Source of the DNA: Oligoflexia bacterium
Lineage (GTDB): Bacteria; Bdellovibrionota; Bacteriovoracia; Bacteriovoracales; Bacteriovoracaceae
Assembly: GCA_015232355.1 (NCBI GenBank)
Contig: JADFZW010000027.1
Coordinates: 1-64,000 of the forward strand
Direction of reading: 5' to 3'
DNA: 64,000 nt
This document shows, in pieces, positions 36,010-45,629 of this stretch (positions are counted from its first letter, which is position 1; the number at the start of each line of letters is the position of its first letter). Under the pieces are notes generated by a model. That model was not told where the DNA came from. It searched no databases and saw only the letters and a list, made by a program, of their open reading frames with translations. Both the position numbers and the translations under genes were made by a program.

Positions 36010-37047
36010 ATGACAATGACCAATCAAAAAAAGATGGTGGAGATGATTTTTAAAGAGGGGCCAATGATTAGAGGAGATGTGAATGGATCATTGGAGGATT
36101 TTTCAATAAAAATAGTTGAGTTATCACGAACTAAATCGGTATTAGAGTATAGCGATCAAGTAATTCGCAATTTTTTATTTAAATTTTATAATCTAAATGG
36201 CAACTATAAGTATTTAGCAACGATTTTCAATGCCATTATTAGTGATAACAAATATACTTTTTTACTTAATCATCAAGTGATGTTAAAACTTTTAAGCACA
36301 GATCAAAATGTTGAAAATAACGATAAGATGAGTAAAGAGCATTTTGAATTATTTATACAAAAAGCGATTAGTTCGAAAGTTTTAAAGATGTTGAGAGAGG
36401 TAAACTTAAATGATAAAGAATATTATCTTTTAGAAATAGTTCAACATGATTTGCTCGACTATCTCTTGAAAAAATTTGGTAAAGATTCTATTGAACAACA
36501 AAAGTATTATGTCCTTCAATATTTAGCATATAAAAAGCGTGAGCTGTTGAGTGGTGAAGAGGAGGAGTTTTATAAAAATTATCAAGATTATACTATTAAA
36601 GAAGCACGCAAAAAGGCCATTTCGCTTGGGTTGATATCAACAATGGACGAAAATAACAAAGTTGATTTGAATGTTGAAGCTAAAGTTGAACCTAATGTTG
36701 AACCTAAAGCAGAATATAAGGAACCATTAAAGGAACAACTGAATAAATTGCGAGATCAATTATTACAAGCAGAATTGTCATTCTTGCAAGAACAAAAGAG
36801 ATATAGTGTTTTGTTAGATGAAGCAAAGAAGGAAGAGGCATTACGTTTAGAAAATGATACTGATTATGAACTCACTCAACGTGCGATAATGGCGGGAATC
36901 AGATGTAAAAAACAAAAAAATTTAGTAGAGGATTTAGAATTAAATTTTTTAAGATTAAGAGATCAGTATAATTTGTTACATAATGATTATAAAAAAAGCA
37001 GAACAGTTCAAGCAACAACAAAGAAAGAAATCCAATTAAATTTATAG
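36010..37047 (+). CDS. Hypothetical cytoplasmic coiled-coil protein
   Basis: A 345-residue protein with no signal peptide or membrane segment. No family is recognised. Residues 20-220 are helical; residues 222-240 hold a short Val/Glu/Pro repeat (VEAKVEPNVEPKAE). Residues 245-335 form a strongly charged coiled coil (LNKLRDQLLQAELSFLQEQ). I chose ATG 36010, which has AAGGA 9 bases upstream. The open frame reaches upstream to a TTG at 35962. Confidence 0.7.
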   Translation: MTMTNQKKMVEMIFKEGPMIRGDVNGSLEDFSIKIVELSRTKSVLEYSDQVIRNFLFKFYNLNGNYKYLATIFNAIISDNKYTFLLNHQVMLKLLSTDQNVENNDKMSKEHFELFIQKAISSKVLKMLREVNLNDKEYYLLEIVQHDLLDYLLKKFGKDSIEQQKYYVLQYLAYKKRELLSGEEEEFYKNYQDYTIKEARKKAISLGLISTMDENNKVDLNVEAKVEPNVEPKAEYKEPLKEQLNKLRDQLLQAELSFLQEQKRYSVLLDEAKKEEALRLENDTDYELTQRAIMAGIRCKKQKNLVEDLELNFLRLRDQYNLLHNDYKKSRTVQATTKKEIQLNL

Positions 37048-37050
37048 ATC

Positions 37051-37109
37051 AATAAAATCTTTGGAAGCTCTTAGAAATCAAGATATTAAAATATAGATTT
37101 TATTTTTTT
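37051..37109 (+). terminator. Possible terminator after the coiled-coil gene
   Basis: A 10-base inverted repeat, AATAAAATCT at 37051-37060 and AGATTTTATT at 37095-37104, followed by a T run. The stem is AT-only apart from one pair and the loop is long, so this is weak. Confidence 0.3.
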
Positions 37110-37209
37110 AAAAATAAAGCTAAAGCTTGATCAAAATACTCCGAATAGTTATTTCCTATAAAATTGAAATCATTAAAAATTAAAGAGCATTTTAATAGGA
37201 GGACAGAGT

Positions 37210-37659
37210 ATGAAATCATTAAAGTCTTGTTTGAGTTTTAATGGCCAATTACCTTCCTGCGCTGCTGTTGCTAGCTTAGTTGTCTTAACAACTATTGTGC
37301 TCTGTTATTTTTATACATTTAGTTTTTCCAAAATTTCTGCAGAAGTGACTTTAGATTCTTTACGTGTGCCTGAAAATGTTTCTAAAAAAATAATTGAAGA
37401 TCAAAAGAGAGAGAAAGAAAATGGTGGTCGTAATATTGCTTCAGTTTATGGACCAGACAATTCTGGTGATAAACGTAAAGTAAATACCTACATTCAAGTT
37501 AATTGTCCTGATAAGAAGACAGGAAAATTACTTCGTCCAGGCGATAAAAATTATGATGATTGCTTAGATGATTCTGGGGAGTTCAAGAAAAACTCATATT
37601 ACTATAATCCACGTAGGAGTAAGAGTTTAGAAATGGGAGCAGGGATTAATTTTGATTAA
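37210..37659 (+). CDS. Small hypothetical exported protein
   Basis: A 149-residue protein with an N-terminal hydrophobic segment (about residues 16-44) that could be a late signal peptide (ISA/EV) or an anchor. The mature part is polar, with VNCPDKKTGKLLRPGDKNYDDC holding two Cys that could form a disulfide, and ends in a basic YYYNPRRSKS stretch. No family is recognised. AGGAGG lies 7 bases before the ATG. It is convergent with the ankyrin gene, 14 bases away. Confidence 0.7.
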   Translation: MKSLKSCLSFNGQLPSCAAVASLVVLTTIVLCYFYTFSFSKISAEVTLDSLRVPENVSKKIIEDQKREKENGGRNIASVYGPDNSGDKRKVNTYIQVNCPDKKTGKLLRPGDKNYDDCLDDSGEFKKNSYYYNPRRSKSLEMGAGINFD

Positions 37660-37673
37660 CCACTACTTAGTTC

Positions 37674-40600
37674 TTAGTTCAACTTTTCTATCCTCATTAT
37701 CTCTTTTTCAAGTTTTAAGATGTAAGATTTAAGAGCGATATTTAATTCAACAGCGCTGCTGTTTTTCTCTATGGTGCCTGATTCTGTGCTCTCGAAAGCA
37801 TTATTTTTAGAAATGATATCTTCTATTAATTTACTTAAAGATGCCATATCAATTTGATTGGCCAACTTTTGCAATTTTTCCTCTGTAAATATTGTTGAGT
37901 TATTTTTATTTATATTTTTATTTTTATTCCAATTTAAATATATATAGTCATGTAGTATGGACCTATTCTTTATTGCTTTTGCCAAATTTTGCAAATACAT
38001 TTTTTTCTCATCATTGTACTCAGGTGATTCTGCCTCGATCATCATTTCAATTTGCTTATAGTATGACCAGGAACGAACTAGAAAAGAGGCACTTACATTT
38101 GTTATTTCCCCGACTACTCCTCCTACATTTAGAATTTTCACCTTTTTTGGAATTGGTATTTGTTCTTTGGCAGTTTCATCATCAATTTTGATGCTTTTAG
38201 GATTAAGCACTTTTTGAAAATTTTTATTAGCAATCTCGATATCCTCCATCAAACTACCATAGTGTATTCCATACATATGTCCTTTGTTATTGGCAAAATT
38301 TTCATATAAGAGTTCATCAATAAGGGCCGCACACTTATCATATGCTAAAATATTTTTTTTATCGGCCCTCAACTCATTCATCACTCTATCAAATCCCATC
38401 CTCAGTGTTTCATAGATGCCATTTTTATCTTGATAATTACTTTTCATATCTGCCAATTTAAGTTTTCCTCCACAAAATGTTGGAGCAGAACTATCATCAG
38501 GACTCCATAATTTTGATCCAAGAGAGTGATCTTCTTTTATAAGAAAGGGATGGCGTTTGTAGGTTTTCCATTTTCCAAGAAACCCTGGATTTTTTAATTT
38601 CAATTGATTCAATTCATCTTCAGGAACTATTGCAATGGAGTTTTCCTTCCATGTATGCTGATCTAATGTCATAAGATCTATTGATTTCCCTCCGTAAATT
38701 TCTCCTTTGAAATCACTTGCTGGAGATAAAATAATATATGGATGACAATCCCAATTACCACTCTCATGCCCTTCCACCATATGATTTATGGTATGATGTA
38801 AGGTTGTTCTATCAGGTATTTTTACTGGATTAGACGTGGAAAATTTTTCATAAACTTCTACTCCATTATTAGGGAATCGATCTATTACGTGAGTTAAAAC
38901 TAGATTGTCTTTAAGCATTTTTTCTAAATCTAAATTGCCATTATCGCTATTATTGCCATTATCGCCATTATCGCCATTACTACCGCTAGTGGATAAATTA
39001 CATTGTACCTTTAGTGCTTCAATCTCTTTTTTATTTAATTTTTTTCTATTACCTTTCTTAAGTAAAATTCCATAATCAATCAAGAGCTCACGAAAAAATG
39101 CTTCTTTAAATTTAATGGTCTTTTTATCTTCTTTGTCTACAAAATAATAATCATTATCCATTGAGTCCATTATTATTAGATTATTTATTACCGGATGTTT
39201 ATAAATATAATCTAATAAGTTCTTATGTGATAGAATGCTGCCATTTCCACCAGGGTTATTTTCAGGGAGCAAACCCTTTTTGTATGCATCCATTACTTTT
39301 TTTATAATTATTTTATCACTTAATGGTGAGAAATTTAACTTACCCTGCTTACTTATAGCAGGATCGTCAAAATTATCACGTGTAAATTTAAAATCACTCT
39401 TATCTCCTTCTATCATTCGGTTAATTACTTTTTCGATAGAAAATAATGGATTTAGATGGTCCCCATATGAAGGATATCTTGTCTCCTTGTAATTGCACTC
39501 TGGATTGATGGTCATAAAAAATCGCTGGCGCATAATCTCAAATACTGTTGTTTGAAATTCCTCATCATTCCAATCTCTACTTTGTGATTTAAGATATCTT
39601 AAATTATTTTCTGCTAAAATATTGGCCAACTCATATCCGATAGCATCGATATAGTGATCCTCTTTTTTTGGTCTTTTATAAATATACATCTCTTTTAATG
39701 GTAAAAGTCCATCGGAAATTCCATCAAGACAGCGTGCATTTGCATTTGTATGCAAATTTACTCCTAATATACTTAGAGAAATTTTATTCTTCTCTAAATG
39801 ATCATATAGTTGTTTTATGGTTTTTCTTAAGTGATGTTTTATACTTTTAGTTGTTTCAGAGTCACCATTTGCTTTTGAGTTTATATCTAATTTTTGTAAA
39901 ATTTTAGGAGTGGAAGCAGTAGCATCTGTTAAAAGTTCTTTTTGAGTATCTTTGTCCAGCCCTTCCATTATATTTTCACTTTGATTTTGATTTTGGTTTT
40001 GTTCCATTTTTTGCAAAGAGTTTTTGAGAGCATTTTCAATGTTACTTTTAATCTTTATCCATTCTATATCATCAATATCTTTTGGATATAAAACGTCTAG
40101 TTGATCCTCATTGTAAGTGCTTTTCCAAGGAAAATTACCGCAAATTGCATTGGGATTTACTAGGCACTTATCTTTCTGACGACAATTCATTAATTTATCA
40201 TAGCGATTTTTAGAAAGAACACTCAACACTCGTTCGCTCTCTAGATAATTTTTAATAATATCTTGACCTACTTTTTTATTTTTTGCTAATTGATCTAACA
40301 TTAATAATTGTTTACCATCTATAAGGGATTGGTGATTTTCCAATGATTTTTTTTGTAGCTCACTAAGATTGTTTCTATCGTCTGTTTCCATCTTAGTAAG
40401 TCCCATTTCATTTTTCGTTGTTGCTGTATACTTATTAATGCCAGAGCGATTAAAACCATGGATGTTAAATCCATCTCTATCATAACCATTGGGATCGTAA
40501 AATAATTCTGTAACTAAATTTATTCCATTATCATCAAAGAAAAATGGTTTAAACAATTTATATAGATCGGATCCCTCTTTACTATTTTTTTTCACATAAT

Positions 40601-41651
40601 CAATAGCGTTCATATTATCTTTGTTTTTTATAAGTGGGTCGGCACCTTTTTCAAGTAGCAATTTAGCAATTTCAGCGTATCCATTCTTAGCTGCAAAAAT
40701 TATCGGAGTATTTTCGGATGTAAAAGGAGTTGCGTTAACATCAGCACCAGAATCGAGAGCAATTTGCACCATCTTCTTGTTATTATCCAAAGAGGCATAT
40801 CCAAGCAAATCATCTTTATCCCCGCCCTTTTGTAGCATTTTATTTATCAGCGAAGATCTATTATGTTTAACAATGTATTGAAATGGAGGATAATCATTAT
40901 TATCAACTTTATTTACTAGTGATGAACCACTTGGACTATCAAGTAAATTATTGGCCACATCATCGTAACCTTTTTCTATTGCCACAATAAGAACACTCTT
41001 TCCCTCTGGCGATTCTTTTTCAAATCCAGTAGGATTTGATCTTAAAATCATCTTTTCTATTTCAACAGAATTATTTTCTTGAGCATAGGTGAAAGCGTTT
41101 TTACCTTCTTTATTTTTTATAATTGGGTTGGCACCTTTTTCAAGTAGTAAATTACTAATTATAACATCTCCTCTTTTGGAAGATATTAACAGTCCCTGGT
41201 TAAGATCATTTAGATAACTTTTATCTGTGCAAACGATTGCCTTACTGACAATAAGAGCCTTTAAGAATTCTGCCCATGCGGGATGATTTTTAGATGAGAT
41301 GCTAAAGGCATTTAAGAGCAAATTTTTATTTTTATTTTTATTTTTAAATAAAAACGAATTTTTTTTCCAAATATTTTCTTTGTTTTCTATTAGTTTATTT
41401 TTTAAAATAGGTAGGTCAAGTTCAGTTAATACCGTAGATAGTTTTTGTAATGAAGTAATATCCATTTTTTCTTTGATTAAATCATTAATTACTTTTTCAT
41501 AATACGTTTCAGATTTTGCCACTAACTTTAACTTAGTAGCATATGCTTTATCTGTGCACACAAGTAATAAGCATGCATTACTGGCCAATAAAATTAAAAT
41601 TAAAATTAAAATTGAAACTAAAGAAAAAAAATTTCTACATATTGTTAGCAT
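37674..41651 (-). CDS. Large exported ankyrin-repeat protein
   Basis: A 1325-residue protein. The signal peptide (about 1-39) has a Leu-Ile core from an AATTAA satellite. Four to six ankyrin repeats lie at about 140-370, best seen in NTPIIFAAKNGYAEIAKLLLEKGADPL (split: NTPIIFAAKNGYAEIAKL, LLEKGADPLIKN). The remaining 950 residues are not recognised. They include LHHTINHMVEGHESGNWDCHPY and GKSIDLMTLDQHTWKE, rich in His, Asp and Trp, which could be catalytic. Asn/Asp/Gly and Gln/Asn runs come from satellites (38930-38990, 39978-40000). Ankyrin repeats bind other proteins; with export this suggests an effector or a surface protein. AGAGAG precedes the ATG. Confidence 0.8.
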   Translation of the reverse strand: MLTICRNFFSLVSILILILILLASNACLLLVCTDKAYATKLKLVAKSETYYEKVINDLIKEKMDITSLQKLSTVLTELDLPILKNKLIENKENIWKKNSFLFKNKNKNKNLLLNAFSISSKNHPAWAEFLKALIVSKAIVCTDKSYLNDLNQGLLISSKRGDVIISNLLLEKGANPIIKNKEGKNAFTYAQENNSVEIEKMILRSNPTGFEKESPEGKSVLIVAIEKGYDDVANNLLDSPSGSSLVNKVDNNDYPPFQYIVKHNRSSLINKMLQKGGDKDDLLGYASLDNNKKMVQIALDSGADVNATPFTSENTPIIFAAKNGYAEIAKLLLEKGADPLIKNKDNMNAIDYVKKNSKEGSDLYKLFKPFFFDDNGINLVTELFYDPNGYDRDGFNIHGFNRSGINKYTATTKNEMGLTKMETDDRNNLSELQKKSLENHQSLIDGKQLLMLDQLAKNKKVGQDIIKNYLESERVLSVLSKNRYDKLMNCRQKDKCLVNPNAICGNFPWKSTYNEDQLDVLYPKDIDDIEWIKIKSNIENALKNSLQKMEQNQNQNQSENIMEGLDKDTQKELLTDATASTPKILQKLDINSKANGDSETTKSIKHHLRKTIKQLYDHLEKNKISLSILGVNLHTNANARCLDGISDGLLPLKEMYIYKRPKKEDHYIDAIGYELANILAENNLRYLKSQSRDWNDEEFQTTVFEIMRQRFFMTINPECNYKETRYPSYGDHLNPLFSIEKVINRMIEGDKSDFKFTRDNFDDPAISKQGKLNFSPLSDKIIIKKVMDAYKKGLLPENNPGGNGSILSHKNLLDYIYKHPVINNLIIMDSMDNDYYFVDKEDKKTIKFKEAFFRELLIDYGILLKKGNRKKLNKKEIEALKVQCNLSTSGSNGDNGDNGNNSDNGNLDLEKMLKDNLVLTHVIDRFPNNGVEVYEKFSTSNPVKIPDRTTLHHTINHMVEGHESGNWDCHPYIILSPASDFKGEIYGGKSIDLMTLDQHTWKENSIAIVPEDELNQLKLKNPGFLGKWKTYKRHPFLIKEDHSLGSKLWSPDDSSAPTFCGGKLKLADMKSNYQDKNGIYETLRMGFDRVMNELRADKKNILAYDKCAALIDELLYENFANNKGHMYGIHYGSLMEDIEIANKNFQKVLNPKSIKIDDETAKEQIPIPKKVKILNVGGVVGEITNVSASFLVRSWSYYKQIEMMIEAESPEYNDEKKMYLQNLAKAIKNRSILHDYIYLNWNKNKNINKNNSTIFTEEKLQKLANQIDMASLSKLIEDIISKNNAFESTESGTIEKNSSAVELNIALKSYILKLEKEIMRIEKLN

Positions 41652-41850
41652 GATTATAACTCTCTTGGGTTGCTTATTTGTTAATTTAATAGATCTAGTT
41701 TATCACTGAATATTTATGCTTAAATGCTCGGTATAATTATTTTAGGATTATTTTTCTTTTTAACTATTTTTCAATTAGTTAGAAGAGATAAATATTTTTT
41801 ATAGAAATTATTTAGTGCCATGATTTTTTTTCAATTGAAGTATTCGTTTA

Positions 41851-42792
41851 TTAGTTTGAAAAGTAGTTACGAACTCCACTAACAAAATCTTTAAATCCTT
41901 TGTCGTATGTTAAAAATATAGTTTTGTTAAAGAGAATTGATGGAATAAAATAGGGTTTTTTGAAGATACTAATTCGATTGTGAACAACTAAGATATCATT
42001 ACCATTTGTTAGTTGATAGAAGAAAATAAAAGATGCATTTCCTTTAACATATGGGTGATCTTCTCCTAATAAATTATATTCACCATCTTCAGAATAGTAT
42101 TTTGGAGTAATGATAGTATCAATAACAACTCGATCAGGATTTTTATCTATTCCCAACTCTTTAGAGATATTTGTAATGGCCGACTGTTGTTCGGAGGTAA
42201 AATCACTCATAGGAGCAATCGATACATTTACTTTGCTACTAATTCCAGAGATGAGTGGAAGCGGTTGATGCATCAGGAATTGAAAATCAAGATTGGCAAT
42301 TGTGCTGGGATCTGAATTTAATAATCCACGCTGAATTAAATTTTCGATAGTAATAACTTTCATCCCCGGAGTGGCGGCGGTGATGTAATCATAGCTTAAT
42401 AGATTTTTTTTGTTTATTTGATCGATTTTTACACCTTTTATCAAGAAGGCAATACGATTTACGTAAATGGTGTCGATATCTCTTTTGCTAAGTAATTTAT
42501 AAAATTGTTTATCAACTTGTTTTAACAAACGTAAACTTCTTTCAGAACTAAAATCAGAAGTGTCATATACATCATTGTATTTTTGTACTTTTCCAGAGGA
42601 GAGAGTTGATTTTCTAAGTGAAAAATCCAAAGAATTTTCATTGTAATTTTCTATGCTAATGTCATTGTCAAAATTGGCATGCAGATTATCTAGTGGGGAA
42701 TTTTGGGCATATGATAGCGATAGAAGACAATGTAGAAGACAAGGTAGAAGACAAGTAGAAACGAAAAAGGATAATAGAGCTAATGTTTGCAT
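41851..42792 (-). CDS. Hypothetical exported protein
   Basis: A 313-residue protein with a signal peptide (about 1-29, SYA) whose CLLPCLLHCLLS core is coded by a short tandem repeat at about 42722-42758. The mature part has no family I recognise. It contains charged helices, then alternating strands (RVVIDTIITPKYY, ASFIFFYQLTNG, ILVVHNRISIF). AGGAGG lies 8 bases before the ATG. It follows the Gly-Tyr repeat lipoprotein gene by 107 bases on the same strand, separated by a long hairpin. Confidence 0.7.
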   Translation of the reverse strand: MQTLALLSFFVSTCLLPCLLHCLLSLSYAQNSPLDNLHANFDNDISIENYNENSLDFSLRKSTLSSGKVQKYNDVYDTSDFSSERSLRLLKQVDKQFYKLLSKRDIDTIYVNRIAFLIKGVKIDQINKKNLLSYDYITAATPGMKVITIENLIQRGLLNSDPSTIANLDFQFLMHQPLPLISGISSKVNVSIAPMSDFTSEQQSAITNISKELGIDKNPDRVVIDTIITPKYYSEDGEYNLLGEDHPYVKGNASFIFFYQLTNGNDILVVHNRISIFKKPYFIPSILFNKTIFLTYDKGFKDFVSGVRNYFSN

Positions 42793-42821
42793 TTAAATAA
42801 CCTCCTGTTTTGCTCTTAGAT

Positions 42822-42883
42822 AATTTAGTTAATCACTGACACGAAATCTTCGATTTCGCGCCAGTGATTAATTACACTAAATT
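42822..42883. terminator. Long three-part hairpin between two minus-strand genes
   Basis: Nested perfect inverted repeats: AATTTAGT with ACTAAATT (outer, 8), TTAATCACTG with CAGTGATTAA (middle, 10) and CGAAATC with GATTTCG (inner, 7, TTC loop). It starts 16 bases past the stop of the Gly-Tyr repeat lipoprotein gene. There is no T run on the minus side, so it could be a terminator that needs a factor, or an mRNA end-protecting structure. Confidence 0.55.
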
Positions 42884-42899
42884 ATAATAAATTTACAAT

Positions 42900-45341
42900 C
42901 TATTTTTTCGCTGGAACTGTTGCTGCTGGAGCTGCTGCTGGTACAACACGACTACTCTTGATTGCACGAGTAGCTTTTTTAGCATGAGTTTGTTTTAAAG
43001 TATTTCTCCAAGTACCAATCATTGTTCTTGCTTCAGAACCTTTGGATTTTCCAATGATTTGATCTAAAATCTTAGGTAATCTTGAACCAGCAAATCTCTC
43101 AGCTGAAAGTTTTTGTGAGCTAGAACTAGTGGTATCTACTTTTAACCATGGTTGATTAAGTCCATAGCTTACTTTACCAGCTGGAGCAGAAGGAGCTTTA
43201 TAACGTTTACCATGTGGAACTGTAATTTCTCCCTTTATTGCTTTCAATAGATTTTCTTTGTTATCAGCACGAATCATTGCTTTTGTATTTACTGCACGTA
43301 CTGTAGGTTTAAATGGAGCTACTAATTTAGGTGCAGCTGATTTTGCTACAGCAGTTACGCTGTCTGGACAGTTGTCGGCAGCATCGCTATAACCATCGTC
43401 GTAACCAGCACTATATCCCTCTGAATCTCCATCGGCCTCACCTGAGTTACATCCAGTAGAGTATGCACCACTATAGTTTGCATTGTAACCATCATTATAT
43501 CCATCACTCTCTCCAGCGTTGTATCCGGTATTGTATGAAGAGTTGTATCCATCTGTTTGACCACTAGAATATCCTTCAGGATATCCAGAAGCATATCCAC
43601 GATCATAACCATCACGATAACCAGTTGAATAGCTCTGATTGTAGCAAGCTGTATAGATATCTCTTGCACCATCAACTGTTCCAACAGAGTAACCATAATC
43701 ATATCCATCTCTAATACCGTCAGCATTACCTGCAATACGACCAAGTGTTTTTCCCTCTATAATACCTGCTTGGTATTCGGCATTGTTTGCTTTGGCAGCA
43801 TTGAAAGCATTCCAATAAGCAGATGTTGAGTAAGTAGCATCGTAACCTTGTTTGTAGCAGAGTTGTTTACTATCATCTAATCCCTTTGTATAAGCACTCT
43901 TGCCTTTGATTAATGAACTAAAAAATGTTTTACTAGCAGCTGTTAGCATATCTGGACATGTATAAGAACTTTCACCATCACTATATCCAACGTCATATGA
44001 AGAACTATAAGCAGAGTTGTAGCAGTTATTGTATCCACTACTATAACCATCAGATGTTCCACTATTGCCACCTCGATCAAGACCATCTTGATAACCATCA
44101 CTATAACCAACACCAGTACCTTGTGAACTACCAACAGTGTAACCATCACTATAACCATCATCATAACCATCTTTATGGCCATCACTATCTCCGCGACCAG
44201 ATCCATCTCTGTATCCATCATTATGTCCATTCATACAACTTAGAGAAGAACCAGAAGCAGCTGCCGCATATCCGGCGGCATATCCAGCAGGATATCCTTG
44301 TGGTCCATTGTATCCACTATTGTAAGCATCTTGATAACTAATATTATATCCATCTTGAATACCATTTAAGCGAGTGAGTGCTTCTCCATCAAGAGTTCCT
44401 TTAATTGCATCTTGACCCATTTGTGCTTGGGCCGCATCTGTTCCTTGCTGATAGCTTGCTAACATTGCAGGCACACTACAATCTAAAATACCAGTTCCCA
44501 TAACTGAGGAACTAGCATTCATTGTACTTGCAGGAGTTGCTCCATTACTATAGGAGATAATAACTTTTCCATTGGATAAAATTGCATCCTCAGGAAAGTA
44601 ATTTACAGTAAAAGTACAAGTTGCATTTGCAGCTAAAGTTATTCCTGATGTACAATCAGAAGCTGCAGATGGAGCTGCAAGTGAGAAGGGTGCTGCCAAT
44701 TGAAATGCGGCCGCACTTACATCACTTATGCTTGTTGGTTGGGTACCATTATTTATTACAATGAATTGATGACTTGAAGTGGTTGCTATTTTTACAGTAC
44801 CAAAATCAAATGGTGGAAGTCCAACAGAAGTTGGATTAGCTGGATCAGAGCTAATAAGCAGTAGCGGACTATTTAAAACTCCACTACCTAAAATATCTTC
44901 ACTAGCGGTATATGCTTTACCACCAACAGAATATGGAACAGATATTTTTCCTTTTGCTTGACCAGCAAGAGTTGGAGTAAATGATACAGCAAAAGTACAG
45001 CTAGTATTTGGTGCAAGGATAGTTCCTTTAGCACAATGAGTTCCTGTAGTAGGAGTTGCAAGAGCAAATGGTGCTGCTAATTTAAAAGCAGCATCTGAAA
45101 CATCACCTACAGTTGCAGGAGTAGTGCCCTTGTTTCCAAGAGTGAAAGTGTGATAAACAGTATTTCCTGCTTGACCAAAATCAAATGGTGATGGCCCGGC
45201 CACAGTAGGGCGAGCGGGATCATTACCAATAAAGACTTGTACGCTTGGATCAACTACTGGTTTTGGAGGACATCCAGTTAAAAGTGTTAATCCTAAGAGT
45301 GCGATAGAAAGAGACATCAAAGAATATTGTTTCATTTTCAT
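42900..45341 (-). CDS. Lipoprotein with choice-of-anchor D domains and Gly-Tyr repeat
   Basis: An 813-residue lipoprotein: lipobox LLTGC with C24. Two immunoglobulin-like choice-of-anchor D (ASPM/Hydin-like) domains follow at about 33-150 and 160-280, each with an FDFG start and a CTF-(A/T)-V-(S/N)-(F/Y) core. Residues about 300-660 are a low-complexity region with a four-residue beat, (Y/S)xxG, in the form DGYxxGYxxG, interrupted by two Cys-containing segments. The last 150 residues are basic and Ala/Pro-rich. The anchor domains suggest a surface protein; the repeat may be an extended stalk or assembly domain. AAGGAG lies 10 bases before the ATG. A motif copy with one mismatch lies 244 bases upstream. 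Confidence 0.85.
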   Translation of the reverse strand: MKMKQYSLMSLSIALLGLTLLTGCPPKPVVDPSVQVFIGNDPARPTVAGPSPFDFGQAGNTVYHTFTLGNKGTTPATVGDVSDAAFKLAAPFALATPTTGTHCAKGTILAPNTSCTFAVSFTPTLAGQAKGKISVPYSVGGKAYTASEDILGSGVLNSPLLLISSDPANPTSVGLPPFDFGTVKIATTSSHQFIVINNGTQPTSISDVSAAAFQLAAPFSLAAPSAASDCTSGITLAANATCTFTVNYFPEDAILSNGKVIISYSNGATPASTMNASSSVMGTGILDCSVPAMLASYQQGTDAAQAQMGQDAIKGTLDGEALTRLNGIQDGYNISYQDAYNSGYNGPQGYPAGYAAGYAAAASGSSLSCMNGHNDGYRDGSGRGDSDGHKDGYDDGYSDGYTVGSSQGTGVGYSDGYQDGLDRGGNSGTSDGYSSGYNNCYNSAYSSSYDVGYSDGESSYTCPDMLTAASKTFFSSLIKGKSAYTKGLDDSKQLCYKQGYDATYSTSAYWNAFNAAKANNAEYQAGIIEGKTLGRIAGNADGIRDGYDYGYSVGTVDGARDIYTACYNQSYSTGYRDGYDRGYASGYPEGYSSGQTDGYNSSYNTGYNAGESDGYNDGYNANYSGAYSTGCNSGEADGDSEGYSAGYDDGYSDAADNCPDSVTAVAKSAAPKLVAPFKPTVRAVNTKAMIRADNKENLLKAIKGEITVPHGKRYKAPSAPAGKVSYGLNQPWLKVDTTSSSSQKLSAERFAGSRLPKILDQIIGKSKGSEARTMIGTWRNTLKQTHAKKATRAIKSSRVVPAAAPAATVPAKK

Positions 45342-45585
45342 TATGAGAACTCCTTAATTGTTAATAGAGACGTTTTTAATTCGCTTTAATTTGATTTAAT
45401 TTAACTTAATCTAAACTAATTACGATTAAGTAATTTACAATTACATATAATTTAAGCGGGTCTAACAAATTGCTGATAGAAAAAAGTAAAACTATGTTTT
45501 GCTTTTTAAATAAAATCTGTCATTTAATAAATAAAAATTGCTTTTTTGTTTGGTTACGAATGAAAGATAATATGCCCTAAGAATA

Positions 45586-45595
45586 GGGCATACTT
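45586..45595 (-). promoter_or_regulatory. GAGTATGCCC element, copy D (AAGTATGCCC)
   Basis: The element with G1 changed to A, read on the minus strand, 244 bases upstream of the Gly-Tyr repeat lipoprotein. It is preceded, in gene direction, by TTACCCTAACTTATT as in copy A. It overlaps a 9-base hairpin (TATGCCCTA with TAGGGCATA, 45571-45592) that may also end the histidine kinase transcript. Confidence 0.45.
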
Positions 45596-45629
45596 AATAA
45601 GTTACTTAATAAGTTAGGGTAAATAAATA

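Noticed and set aside
43355-44341. Long open frames on both strands inside the Gly-Tyr repeat lipoprotein
   Set aside because: They arise because the four-residue repeat is regular at DNA level; their products are runs of Met, Val, Ile or His/Tyr without any domain, and they have no ribosome binding sites.
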